A stretch of 64,000 nt of DNA. It comes from Diphasiastrum complanatum (taxonomy: Eukaryota; Streptophyta; Lycopodiopsida; Lycopodiales; Lycopodiaceae). The stretch is taken from NCBI GenBank assembly GCA_029204225.1, contig CM055093.1, positions 914,117 to 978,116 of the forward strand, written 5' to 3'. Each line of letters begins with the position of its first letter. Position 1 is the first letter of the stretch. The notes under the pieces were generated by a model. It did not search any database. It was not told the DNA's origin and was given only the letters and a program-made list of their open reading frames with translations. Shown piece by piece: positions 11,685 to 22,630 of this stretch. The position numbers and the translations under genes are program-made.

Positions 11685-11977
11685 ACAAGAAAAATATGAC
11701 ATGTTTCTAGATAGGAAAAAACGAGATATTTCCTAGTTGCATATGAATGCAACTAGGAAAGTGAAAACTAGGAAAAGTGCAACACTTTCCTACTTTAACA
11801 ATCTAGGAAAAGCAACATTTTAGATTCCTAGACAGAAATATTTTTCCTATATAAGAACTAGAATCGAAGGCCAGCCTCATAGACATTTAGATCTATAATA
11901 ATTGAGAATCATTGAATGATAAATGATAAATGAAAACATGTTTAGCTATTTATAGTTGACAATCAACTTTATTATAT
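11685..11977. repeat. Palindromic CTAGGAAA/TTTCCTAG cluster
   Basis: Between 11,700 and 11,860 the octamer ctaggaaa or its complement occurs about eight times, some degenerate. At 11,729-11,760 there is a perfect hairpin with 14-bp arms (tttcctagttgcat) and a 4-base loop. No gene. This may be the terminus of a small inverted-repeat element. Confidence 0.6.
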
Positions 11978-12340
11978 TTACATGTATTGACGTCTTTTCA
12001 AGTACCAATACTTTTTGGAATTGCTTGGGTTGTTTTTTAATATGTTATGACCATTTGAGCCAGATGAAGCAAATAGATCTATATAGAATGATTCTAAATC
12101 ATTTGCAACCTTTTTGTCATTAGTCCAAATTGTAGATATCTTAAAATTATTTTTAAACAAAGCATATAGAGATGCATCTGCCAACATTTTTGAAGGAGGG
12201 TTTTCACAGTGTTGGTGATATCTTTTCATCAGTGATGTTGTTTGTCCAATGTAAACTTTTTTATTTTTGATGCATTCTAATTTGTAGATGTGAATGTTCT
12301 TCGTGCTCTTTTTGGTGGAGGTGTGTTTTCCTGCATTCAA
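11978..12340 (-). CDS. GIY-YIG nuclease-domain protein
   Basis: 120 codons on the minus strand from an ATG at 12,340. Residues about 20-50 read NIHIYKLEC, NKKVYIGQTT and LMKRYHQHC: the first strand (x-I-Y-K), the Y-I-G of the second strand, and the conserved Arg/His helix of GIY-YIG endonucleases. A downstream ANDLESFYIDLF supplies the expected catalytic Glu. The C-terminus (GHNILKNNPSNSKKYW) fits the usual last strand. GIY-YIG proteins cut DNA; they occur in phage homing enzymes, UvrC, Slx1 and Penelope-like retroelements. No UvrC or Slx1 partner domain and no reverse transcriptase is visible nearby. The neighbours are transposon genes, so a TE-encoded nuclease is likely. The first Gly of GIY is not obvious. 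The ORF could continue upstream through an intron. Confidence 0.65.
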   Translation of the reverse strand: MNAGKHTSTKKSTKNIHIYKLECIKNKKVYIGQTTSLMKRYHQHCENPPSKMLADASLYALFKNNFKISTIWTNDKKVANDLESFYIDLFASSGSNGHNILKNNPSNSKKYWYLKRRQYM

Positions 12341-12547
12341 ACAATTTAGCTAATGTATGTTTTTGTAAAATTGCATAAGAGTAAGCTTTCGAAAATGAAA
12401 TAGATAAACATAGTTTGATTTACCTTTGTAGCACTTGTTGTTGCTACATCTTCTTCTATTATAACCTTAAAATCGTGCAATAAAGTTAAGTTGAAAATTA
12501 TTTTCATATTTCATAGTAGAAATATTAAAAGAAATGTTCGTTGTACC
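12341..12547. other. Short gap between two minus-strand ORFs
   Basis: AT-rich; a possible intron between the GIY-YIG ORF and the next minus-strand ORF. A pyrimidine-rich stretch and AG/GT dinucleotides exist, but I cannot place splice sites. Confidence 0.25.
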
Positions 12548-12757
12548 TTATGTTCTTGTATCTGAGGGGGGCAACTCGAATAGATGTGCTATTGTAGGAT
12601 TGATCATTTGTATTACAAAAGAAAATGTGATTGGTCCATTTGTCAATTTGTTTTCACATTGACCCATGTGACCAAAGTGTTTATCAAGATCAGCAGCAAT
12701 TGCATAAGATTGTGCACGAGTCATTTCATTCCAATAATATGACTTTTGAATTTTCAA
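12548..12757 (-). CDS. Unrecognised ORF next to the GIY-YIG gene
   Basis: 69 codons: MTRAQSYAIAADLDKHFGH, then NGPITFSFVIQM and LFELPPSDTR. The sequence looks like a real protein (balanced composition, clear hydrophobic pattern) but I do not recognise the family. It lies on the same strand, about 200 bases upstream of the GIY-YIG frame, so both may be exons of one TE gene. The ELPPSD stretch recalls the DPPY catalytic motif of N4/N6 methyltransferases, but only loosely; I would not call it that. Confidence 0.3.
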   Translation of the reverse strand: MKIQKSYYWNEMTRAQSYAIAADLDKHFGHMGQCENKLTNGPITFSFVIQMINPTIAHLFELPPSDTRT

Positions 12758-12819
12758 ATTATAAATGTGATGATATTATCATAATTTATTGAATATTTTA
12801 ATTGTTACATTTTCTAGTG

Positions 12820-13690
12820 GATGCTACAAAAGTGCTTTAAGTGCATAGAGAACAACAAACAATTGGAAGACCAAAATTGGCGAAACATCGAAAGAAATGC
12901 TGGAGTTTCCACAAAAGTATCTAGGTCTTGTCATCGATGGTATGGATAAGAAGAAAACGATGTTACTTGAGTGCCAAAAAATTTGAACGAGGCAGATTTT
13001 ATTCCGGTTCATCATTTGATTGAAGCACTTGTGTTTAATGGCACATTGGAGTCAAAAGTATTTTTGAATTATCCCAATGTTTGAAACGATCCAAATTTGA
13101 CTATCACCATTGTACAAAAGATAATTCGCAAATTTGGTGATAATCTTCGAGAAATACTATATTTGCAACTATACAACACTGTTAGAGAAAATACAATTCA
13201 AACTGTACTGGCTCACTTGTCCATATTGGTAGAGAAAAAAAATTTCAAAAAAATGAAAATACAATTTTTGTTGGTGGGTCACACCCATGATCAAATTAAT
13301 CAGATGTTTAGTTGTTTTTCCAAAAGACTAAAATGCAAGAGGACATTTTTATTACCAGTGTTTCAGGGCATTGTTGAAGAATCATACTTGCCAAAGCCAA
13401 CTGTGTCGTTAGCTTTCAACATCAGTTCAAAATCATATGTAATGAGACTGGCATCACATTGCTATTGGGCAAACAATTTTCAAGTTCAGTTTCATGGTTA
13501 CCTGTTGAAGGAATACGGAATTGCTCAATATGCCTTCTAGTCAAATGAAGCTTGTTGCGTTGTCTCCCTTGAAGTCCATGCTAGGAGAACAAAAAGCACA
13601 AAGAGAGCATCATGTGGTTGACTTATTTGCCTCATTAAATTTTTTGGAATCAAGTATTCAAGCAGCTCATCAATTTTTTTATGAGTTTGA
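12820..13690 (+). pseudogene. DUF7869-type TE protein, C-terminal half
   Basis: On the plus strand an early frame reads YLGLVIDGMD-like codons in broken form (about 12,920-12,960) and FIPVHHLIEALVF-like codons (about 12,995-13,035). An open frame at 13,097-13,540 follows: EILYLQLYNTVRENTIQ, then FLLVGHTHDQINQMFSCFSK. The patterns YLQLDN-x-x-REN and LLVGHTH-x-x-ID-x-MFS-x-FS are diagnostic of the DUF7869 proteins found in many copies in plant and animal genomes, usually taken as transposon products with an RNase H-like core. Here the Asp of QLDN reads Y, stops interrupt the 5' part, and the frame ends at 13,538. The N-terminal half of the same kind of gene lies at 15.2-16.1 kb in the opposite orientation. 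Confidence 0.6.
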
Positions 13691-13829
13691 TCACCATTGA
13701 TACGTGGACTTTTTCGAGGAACAAAAAATCAGTTTGCTCAATCTTGAACACGCATCAACAACTAATTGGCCTCATAAATTAGGAACTTTAATTACAATTG
13801 TCGAAGTAGCATCACCTTTGCACCAATAA

Positions 13830-14690
13830 CTAATTTTGGTATTTGGTGGAATTTTTTTTCCATCAACCAACTTTGCGTTTCGGGCATGTGTGATGCATTA
13901 ATTTGTATTGTGGTTGTGATTATTTGAGAGGGATCATATATAGTTTTTCTAGCGCATATTCATTGAATTATATAACATCTTCACGATGTGTATAGATGAT
14001 TGAAATATTGTCATCTATGATTTCAAAAGTTTTTCTCTCAGTTGTTATTCTATCATAAAACACATTATGTATTTCATTCTTTACTGGTTGTTAAAAAATT
14101 CGAAATACATAGGATCTTCATAATGTCTCACTAAATATGTCAAATTGAAATGCGTTGCAATTTTCCAATATGATGAAGAACATATATGACATGGCCAACA
14201 AAAAAATTCTTGTCTATGCTGACATATTGCAGGTAATTGTGCATGGTGTCCAAGTAGTAATAGAATGAGGATTTTGAAATGGTTATTTTGAGGAATGTTT
14301 TTCACTTGATTCATTTGATGCACAACCAATTGCAAAGTGTGGGATGTTATCATTGACATTGCATCAATTATGATAAGTTCTACATTGGCTATCAATAATG
14401 TTGGATATTTTCAAGAAGTGGGTTAGATGATAGTAGATATTTTTTCATTAATTGGTCTAACCTTCCCACAAACAACATTGAACACTCTACTGGACAATTT
14501 CTCCAATCATAGTCATTGGTAAATTTTTTTACCAAGTTTTCAATGTGCTGGATTTCATTCCATCGCATATCGGTTGTTTCATCAGATGTCAAGGTTAGGA
14601 AAAAATGTGGTAGTCCCCAACATTCCACCATGCCATAGTAAATTGTTGAAGTTAACAATGACAACAAGAATGACATATCCATCAACAAAA
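13830..14690 (-). pseudogene. Helitron Rep/helicase remnant with internal deletion
   Basis: Minus strand, right to left. Frame 14,392-14,688 has CWGLPHFFLTLTSDE, RWNEIQHIENLVKKF and CPVECSMLFVGRLDQLMKKY, the Helitron_like_N block of the replication initiator. Frame 14,081-14,395 has VELIIIDAMSMITSHTL, LLLLGHHAQLPAICQHR and HFNLTYLVRHYEDP, the PIF1-type helicase around motif II. To 13,830 the frame continues in broken form and matches the reverse complement of the piece at 37.13-37.49 kb. The HUH nuclease motif and the helicase Walker A that should lie between the two frames are missing. Motif II reads D-A-M-S where DEAS is expected. It cannot be functional. Confidence 0.8.
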
Positions 14691-15180
14691 CAAAAATATC
14701 CTCATGAATACACGCGGAATAGAGCCCGAGGAATACATGAAGGGTTATCGAACAAGATACTTGCTATCCCTACTTATCGATGAGAAAAAAATTGCACGAG
14801 ATAAATTTAAAAGTAATAATAATGGTCGACCAATTGAAGGTAACTATTTATAAAATAAGAATATTTAGTCTTTTGATATCCTTTTCTTTTGGTAATCAAT
14901 ACCTATAACTTATTGTTTGAACAATTACTTTATTGAGGATTCTTATCCATTTATTCAAAACATTTCAAATCACCTAGCGTTTTTAAAGTATTGAAAGTTA
15001 ATAAATTTTTACCTTTCTTATCATTGGTCTTTACTAGTTGTTTGGCATATTTTAACAATTCGCATGTTATACTAAAAGCATGGTTTGTTGGTACAAAAAT
15101 AGAACCCACTGGTACAAAAATATTTCACTTTTTGGGGATTTGGGAGGGAGCTTGATAGATGCTACTCACGAGTTAATGCA
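14691..15180. other. No gene recognised
   Basis: AT-rich sequence between the Helitron fragment and the DUF7869-type gene half. A few codons upstream of the Helitron frame may still be Rep, but they are not readable with confidence. Confidence 0.4.
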
Positions 15181-15196
15181 ATGAAGGACCTGATAA

Positions 15197-16057
15197 TTAT
15201 TGGCCTACCCTCTTGGAGTATTGGGGGGTAAGTGGTGGGCCTACTCTGTCTCCTCCAATAAAAAACATAAATTTTGTAAACTTTTCCAAACCAAAATCTC
15301 TCTTCCAAATCTTAAGAAAATATGAGTAACTTAAATAGGCAACATTTTTGGTCTTAGTGAACTCCTTATACATCAAAAATATCTCCAATTTTGTAAACTT
15401 ATCTAGCAAGTGAAAATATAAAGAATTTGGTAATTTTTCTCCATGCACATCCACAAACTGCTTTAGCCAACTCGTAGCATTCAAATCATCCGGAGGGACA
15501 CGGTTCCTACCCTACAATGGTTTTTGCAATGTTGGATTTTTTTGAAGTCGTGTGTGCATTCTTTGAAGGCATGAATTTCCAATCGCATGAACAACTTTGC
15601 AGGGTTTTCGACAAACCTATGCTGCATTTAAAAAATATGCATACGAGTTTTTGTTAGGTCTCATTGTGGCACACAAATAGTAATTCTTTTCATCTTTACT
15701 TCGCAAAACAAAATTGGACCTCAATTCCTTGATCTGTTTCTTGTTTAATTTCTGTAAGCAAGAGGATGAACAACAAATAATGCATCGTATCGTCAGAATC
15801 TCGTGTCTTGTAATCAATTGTTTTTGACGTTTTGTCAAAATAGGTGAAGATTTCAAGTCTCTCTTATATCTTTTCTTTCTTTTGAAATTAGATTTGTAAA
15901 TTGACCACATGGCACTTGTAGTTGCTTGAATAAGTTCAAAAGGTGTGGGAATATCTGCCTGAACATCAGGCTGTTGTTTATTTGCCTCAACTGTTTCTGT
16001 TTCTATAGTGTCCGAAGAATAAGGATTCTCATTAAATACATATTTCAAGTTTGACAT
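15197..16057 (-). pseudogene. DUF7869-type TE protein, N-terminal half
   Basis: On the minus strand an ATG at 16,057 opens 146 codons: a charged N-terminus, a Lys-rich region (SNFKRKKRYKRDLKSS), a Cys-containing stretch (RCIICCSSSCLQKL) and KKQIKELRSNFVLRSKDEKN. A stop at 15,617 is followed in another frame by VVHAIGNSCLQRMHTRLQKN (about 15,590-15,530), an in-frame stop, then GRNRVPPDD and ATSWLKQFVDVHGEKLP, ending with YLSYSYFLKIWKRDFG (to 15,197). The order Cys cluster, VCRK/VH-x-IG-x-x-x-L-x-R, WL-x-x-F-x-x-x-G, then FL-x-x-W is typical of the N-terminal half of DUF7869 proteins, from recall. Stops and frame changes make it a pseudogene. Confidence 0.5.
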
Positions 16058-16330
16058 TTGGTATCAGAATCTAGGTTTACATTTAGAGAAAGGTTGCAAA
16101 AATCAGAATCAGACTGCGACTGTGAATCGGGATCAGATTACAACGACGTAGATCAAAATCGGATTTCAACTTCGGAATTAAAATTGGATTACGATGTCAG
16201 AATTGGATCAGGTCACAATTTCAGAATCGGATTAGAATCAGGTTTCAGTTTGCAAATTACGATCAAGTTTCAGCGTCACAGATCTGATTCGAGTTTCAGA
16301 TTTCGACTACGGAACTGAATTGAATTTTAG
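16058..16330 (+). repeat. Degraded retroelement primer site followed by a degenerate Gln/Arg-codon-like repeat
   Basis: tggtatcagaatc at 16,059 resembles the tRNA-iMet primer site that follows plant LTRs (tggtatcagagc). Directly to the left is the ATG of the DUF7869-type half, so any LTR has been lost or replaced. From 16,090 to 16,320 a loose 12-24 bp unit (aatcggatttca, aattggatcaggt, aatcggattagaatcagg) repeats with many changes. No gene. Confidence 0.4.
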
Positions 16331-17589
16331 TCACGGATCAAAATACGATGATTTCATCTCCAAAACTCTGGTTTGAAGGCTACAAGACCAGCGTTGATAG
16401 CTGAGAGCAAAGAGGCTTTGATCTTGACCTCAAATTGTTGTCGAAATCACCCTAGTAACCTGTGATTTGTTGTGTACTGCTGTGACATGGTGTAGGGATA
16501 CTTGATTTTTGTGAATTTGATGGATTTGCAAGGAAAATAAGGGCTATTAAAGCCTTCGTTCCAGCTAGGACAAACCCGGTGCACATTTCATAAGGGGGTT
16601 TTGTGAGCAAAAGACACCTAATTACTCTCATTTTACACCTGAACTTGGGTTGGCAGGTTTGGAAAGCCATAATTATGGATCTACAAGAGTGTACTAGCAC
16701 TAGATTAACCAGGGTTGAAGAAGTGGCAACTAAGGTGGATGCTATGGAGGCCATATTTCAACAAATCCTTGAACAAGTAAAGACATCAAGATCCTCGATA
16801 TGATTGTTTCAGTCTTTCATTTTGTGGAGGGCTTGCATGGAAGTCTCAAAACCTTTCATTGTAAAGAAGCAGACTTGTACCCTCCAAGAGCAGTTCAAAT
16901 AGAACTGTGTTTGAAAAACGGTAATAAGGAGTCAATTTGTGCAAAGGAAAGTTTCCAGTGGCTTGAAAAGAAATGGAGCAGGGGCTTCCGAGGACAAAGG
17001 ATTGTATGGGCGGTCTAACGTCCAAAGGGGTCGGTGTCCTTCAGTGTGACAAGTAGGTGTAGTTTCTAGGGACAAGGATTGTATGAGCAATCCGTTGTTC
17101 ATAAGGGGCCAACGATCTTTGTTGCTATTGCTGCATGACCAAGAATGTTCCAAATGAGAAAGTTTTGCTTTGGTTACTTCGTAGGATACATGTGGAAGGA
17201 ATAGCCATGGAATCCAATGTTGACTTCATGCAATTTGCTAGTGAAGCATGCATGAGCACCTTGGGCTATTGAAGAGCTAGAGCAGGATGAACTCCAGGGA
17301 AGTACTTTTCACCTTGTGAAAGTGTCGATGATCAGGTAAGGTTGATGTTATTTTTGTTTCCACGACTGTTTAAAATAATGCAACACATGTATCAATTTCC
17401 AGGTACTTCTTGATTGTTATGACTGGACAATTGCGTGGTATGAATGTGTGTTCTGCTTGACACTAGGTCCTCTCATAACACACTTGATATTGATTGAAAG
17501 GTTGATTGTGAGCATGCAACCATCGATGTATGAGTACATAGTTGTGAGGGCTGATGGAAAGGGTACAGTTGGGGGAGGTTCCAGGGTTG
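16331..17589. other. Probable decayed retroelement internal sequence, no clear gene
   Basis: A short plus-strand frame at 16,603-16,803 has a gag-like helical end (RVEEVATKVDAMEAIFQQIL), weakly suggesting a coiled coil. Around 16,985-17,100 a unit of about 77 bp with caaaggattgtatg is tandemly duplicated. Nothing else recognised. Confidence 0.3.
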
Positions 17590-18060
17590 AGTTAGAAATA
17601 TGAGTTAATCTGATATACATTTTATGTAAGCTCTAAATGTGATGATGTAATTATTGTACAATTTATTTGGTTTACTATATATGGTGGTGATCGGGACGTG
17701 ACCCGTTAGAATATTTATCGGGCACTGATCCGTAGATGGCTACTTGGGTTAGCCGGGTAGCCACATGTAGGAAGAAATTAGCCTGTACAGAGTTATTTAC
17801 AGTACTTGCTATACTTGGGGGCATGTTCCAAGTTTGTCGGTCGAATTTGGCCATATTGAACCCAACCTTAGTTTGACAGGTGGTAGGCCAGTTTTAGGAC
17901 ACCTGCCTTTTCATGTAGTTTGTGAATACTCTATATGTACAGTGTTTCTTTGTAATCTATTAACTTTTGTTGTGCCATCTTTGAGAGCTTGTGAGAAGTG
18001 GCTATGGTGATTGTGTGATGTGATCTGCATACTGCACTAGATCCTAATAGAATTTCAACT
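17590..18060 (+). repeat. 5' LTR of the LARD-like element
   Basis: Starts near agttagaaatatgagttaat; the exact first base is uncertain because no clear TG start is seen. Contains gtgatgatgtaattattg and ggttagccgggtagccacatg, also present in the 21.4-kb and 36.2-kb copies. Ends at caact before the primer site. Confidence 0.65.
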
Positions 18061-18072
18061 TGGTATCAGAGC
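18061..18072 (+). other. tRNA-iMet primer binding site
   Basis: tggtatcagagc is the standard complement of the 3' end of plant initiator tRNA-Met. It marks the start of the internal region. Confidence 0.85.
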
Positions 18073-21000
18073 ATCAGGGTGATGCAGGTATGCACGATCC
18101 GGTGGAGCTATGGGATAGCGTGTTTCACCAGGAGAAATAGCACTCAAAGCGTCTCAAGAGAGAGGACTCCATACGAGGTATCGGCAGTCCGGATGGCATG
18201 AGACAACAAAGTTTCTTCGATCGGAGCTTCGGGGAAGATCAGAACGATCATCATAGGTGGATTCCATGGAGAATTCATGGAAAAATCTTGCAGTTTCGGT
18301 GGTTTCGAGGAAATCATCAATGGTGGCTTCATAATTCACAATGTGGACAGCCGTTTGGCACAACGGGGCTTGCAAAGGATTTGCAAAGAGCAATGACAGA
18401 GAGCCATGGCAATTTATAGGGTCAAATCTGGTTGAAAACGGAGGGAATTTGGAAAATTTTTAGTTTTGTGTTAGGGCGACCTCTGTGGAGTTGTGAACTG
18501 CAAGAGAAACCACAAAAAATTGTGGTGTAAAAGCCCAAGATATCTCTCTATATCTCTCTAGGGTTTTCAAGGTAAAACCCTTGATTCTCTCTCACTTGAA
18601 AGCAGCTTTTTGAACTCTTAAAGACTGAGGCAGGGCGCAATGGTAGGGTGCTGTGGGCTGTAGATAGCTGTGGACAGCCGTGTTGTATTAGAGGAGATTG
18701 ATTATGAGCATGGAGGCGGCTATAGCTATGAAGAAGGAGCGAGCTACAAAGAAGAAGAAGAGGGAGATGGAGGAGGCCGCAGGGCAGTCACACGCTCCCA
18801 GAATGGATGAACACCTTGTGTCAAAAGATTCGTATGAAATGGGCCTTGAAGAGTTGAAAGGCACATTTGGCATTATCTTCATTAAAAGTTTTCATGATAA
18901 AATCCATTGAAGGGACCCGCCATTTAGAATGGTTATTCTTCATTAAAAAAAAAAACTTTAGACTAAAGTTTCAATCAAAATGCAAGGGCAAATGACAAAG
19001 GGGCTAACTATAGCTCAAAGGCACCTTTTTTTGGCCATTCTTGGGCCAAAATGATCCCTGAAACTGGCTACTCAGAGCCAGAGCAGGGAGAAACGTGTTT
19101 CAGGTGTTTTCATCACCATTCTAGCGAGCAGAGTGCGGGTGACCTACTGATGGGCTACATTTGCTATTTGGGTACCGTAGGGCCAAATTCGGGGCAATTT
19201 TGGACTGGTGAAACCTGCTACAAGGCGGTACAATGAGGCATTATCGCTTCAGAATCATTATTACTTACTCCTGACAGGGTAACAGGGTGTTTGGAAGTGG
19301 TAAATGCAGTATGGGGGCGAATAGTAGCGGAATTGTGTGGAGAAAGCTAGTATTGGCAACAGAAGTACAGCTTGGTGGTGTGATTACTCATCATTGGCAA
19401 CAATTTTGAGAGGGCAAGCAATCGCAGGTGAGAGGTAGACATGGTATGCCAATTACAGGTGAAAAATTCTTGTGATCGGGTTCAACTTTTGGAGTTAGAA
19501 CCAACCAATATCAAGTGGCATTTAGGGGGAACGCTCTCACAGGCATGATCGACAATGGCATTGTCGAGTCAGGTGATAGCTGCATTGACACACGCATCTG
19601 TAGCTTGGAAATTTCTCGTTCGGAGGGAAATATAGGCTAACTTGGAGGTACACACATTTTGGTGTTCACGGGTGATGGAAGTGCGAGGTGGTGCCAGTTG
19701 GAAGCCATTGGGCAAGATAGCTGACTTGCATTGGACGAGCTGTGTGTGGGACATGCAAAGGATGAAGAACGGGTCAATAATCACACTTTGGATGCTCTTG
19801 GAGAGTGGTGAATGTGATGATTTTGTGGTTTTGCAGTCGATAAGTTAATTTTGATCAAGTCATTTCAGTTGTGGATCAGTGTATCAGGTTTGTCATCGAG
19901 GAGATACACTTCAACTGCCAGTTTGGATAAGTCAAGTCAATTTGCCATATCAGTGTTGCACCAGGGATGCAGATTTCAGTGATGACAAGGTGCAGATCAT
20001 TTGGTTTGGTCCATGGAAGATCTCATAGGGTCACTTGGAGGGATATTGGCATGCACACTCATGTGAGGGACTTGATGGTGGCTTTGGAGATCGCATCTCA
20101 ATGTATTCTTAGGGAGTGGTTTGGAACCATTCACAGGAGCAGCTTGGAGCTAGCTTGGGGGAATACAGATGGGCACTATGGGCACTATCAGGGATGGCAT
20201 TGGGATACATGGTAGGCATAGCACTGCAGGATGACATGGGATGATCATCAGGGGCAGCTATTTTATATTGGACTTGAGTCATTGGCATGGACAAGACTTA
20301 CAGGTGGGATTCCTGGTGAGTTGTTCATCACGATAGTGGATCTAGTTTGCATTTGCTTTGGCTTGGATGCTATGATGGATGTTGTGGAGAGATAGGCTCC
20401 TTGGTGGGAGGCCTATTATTGGTCAAATCAGAGTTGGCAATGTCTAGCATGGAAATTTGAACCTACACGGGATGTAGGACAGGCAGATCATCATCAGTAT
20501 CTCAGGGAGGTGGGCGAGCTACTCAGGTATAGCCTATGGTGAGATTTGTGTACATTCATTCATTGACTCCTTGGTAGACTCTTGTGCTTGGAGCATGGGG
20601 AATGGATGGGGATCAACTTTCAAGACTTATTGGACAGTTCAATATGCTTGGACATGAGAGCATCTTGGTATAGGTGCAGGCCATGGTTGAGGACCTGATT
20701 TGGTGACCAATGGTGTAGCAGTGGATCTACAGGTGGCACAGGTGTTGGTACGACAGCATGCCACTTATGGGCAGGCCTTGGTCATGTATTTGACGCTTTA
20801 TCATTTATTTTGGTTTGCATGTGTGTGTGGGCTTGCATGTTGTCTTGTCATGGGAGTCTAGATCTGAGTCAGAGTCGTATGTGGTTGTGCATTTTCTACG
20901 TCAGGAACAAAGTAGTCATTTTATGCTCATTGACTTGTCATTGTCTACTAGCTGTTTATTTGGTGAGGGTGCAATCTTATGGTGGCAGTAAGATTTCCTC

Positions 21001-21384
21001 GGGTTGAGCCTCAGTCGCTCGTGTATGTCAACTTTACAAGTTTGTGCTTGTAAGTGTCTGATAGGATGTCAGCCTAGCTAGATGGAGGATGTAGGTCTCA
21101 TGGTGGCAGTGGGATTTCCTCAGTTTGAGCCATGTTGCTCATGTGGTCCACTTGTGTTCAAGTCGGATTGGGGACGAGTGAGTTGGTCAAGAGTGCAATA
21201 GACTCTCTGTATGAGCATTGTGTTTGCATGATACTTTGTGAGTCAAACCTAGTTGTTTGTTGGTGTGCTCGAGTGTGAGTCAAGTACAGAGTAGCAAGAT
21301 ATGCATAACATCTTTTGGACACTCCAGACGTTGCTACAAATTATTGTTTTTCACTTATATCACATTTGAGCTTAAGGGAAAGAG

Positions 21385-21735
21385 TTAAAAATCAGAGTTA
21401 ATATGATATACATTTTATGTAAGCTCTAAATGTGATGATGTAATTATTGTACAGTTTATTTGGTTTATAGTATATGGTTATAGTAAACGTGACCCATTAG
21501 GATATATTGATCAGGCACTGATCCCGTAGACGACTACTTGGGTTAGCCGGGTAGCCACATGTAGGAAGAAATTAGCCTGTACAAAGCTATTTACAGTACT
21601 TGCTATACTTGGGGGCATGTCCCAAGTTTGTCAGTCGAATTTGGCCATATTGGGCCCGACCTTAGTTTGATAGGTAGTAGGCCAGTTTTAGGACACCTAT
21701 CTTTTCATGCAGTTTGTGAATACTCTATATGTACT
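21385..21735 (+). repeat. 3' LTR of the LARD-like element, truncated
   Basis: Matches the first three quarters of the 5' LTR, ending abruptly at ctctatatgtac. The last 100 or so bases are missing and unrelated sequence follows. Confidence 0.7.
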
Positions 21736-22630
21736 TTCTAGACAGAAGTCCTCAACAACTAAAGTCCAACTTAATAATTAAAGAATACGAAGAGTTTTAG
21801 AATACGTTAGAAACTTATGTCAATGCCAATCAGGAAGACAGATCAGAGACTTAATTCTTCAAATAGGGACTGTCATCTCATATGTATACATACAGCTTTA
21901 TTCAATGATCGTGCTAGACTGTACCAAAGATAGTCGTTATTTGAGTGCCAAAAAGAAAGTATTCGCGACAGACGAATAAGATGGTTTAAAGACAGTTCTT
22001 TAGAGCATGCTTTACGGAAACACATCAAACGAATGTAATGCACTAGAGCGTCTGTCTGATCAGAGAGAAATTAATGAAATGCGTTAGAGATTGTTAGCAG
22101 ACTCCAGATCACTCACACTTACCAGTGCGGAGAACAGAGATAAGAGAGAATAACTCACAAAACTCTATTCACTTCTTCAATCTCCTACATAAGCATAAAC
22201 TCTTCTCTCTCGATGATCGAGATTGAAGTGTGGGATCAATATATGTTCTACGGGGCGAACAAACACACATCTAAAACAACAGGTGCGTCGCTCCCGCGAA
22301 AGGGTCTAGTTAATGATTAGACTGAGAATACGTTCACCTATACCATAGGAGGTATACTTAACTATGAGTTAAAGTTACTCTAGTTTATCATGTCTTTTTG
22401 TATCTAGTCGTTTCGTATGGACAACCTAGTAAAGTTTGTCCAAGACAATGTCTTTTCCTTTAAAAGGTCTTGTCCTTAATTACAAGGCAAGTACTTAGGA
22501 GATATATTCCCGAAAAATGACTTAGGCCTCTTCATGATCTATACTTATCTAGCTCATATCTTCATTTTTTAGTATATCATGCCATATTTATGTTGATATT
22601 TAATATTTAACATTTTCGTGGCATCACACA
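21736..22630. other. No gene recognised
   Basis: About 0.9 kb after the truncated LTR. It contains no frame over 60 codons. It resembles ordinary intergenic plant DNA. Confidence 0.4.

Larger units (their letters stand above)
17590..21735 (+). mobile_element. Non-coding LTR retroelement (LARD-like)
   Basis: A sequence at 17,590-18,060 ends in front of a tRNA-iMet primer site (18,061). Its first 350 bases recur in the same orientation at 21,385-21,735, after a purine-rich ttaagggaaagag. That is the layout of a 5' LTR, internal region and truncated 3' LTR. The internal 3.3 kb has no frame longer than about 80 codons and no gag or pol match. Just before the 3' LTR a unit of about 117 bp (atggtggcagt, gatttcctc) is duplicated (20,979-21,130). 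The internal 5' part (18,345-19,470) recurs at 62,716-64,000, and the LTR with its upstream flank recurs at 35,959-36,856, so this is a multicopy family. Without gag or pol it would need proteins from a relative. Confidence 0.7.
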
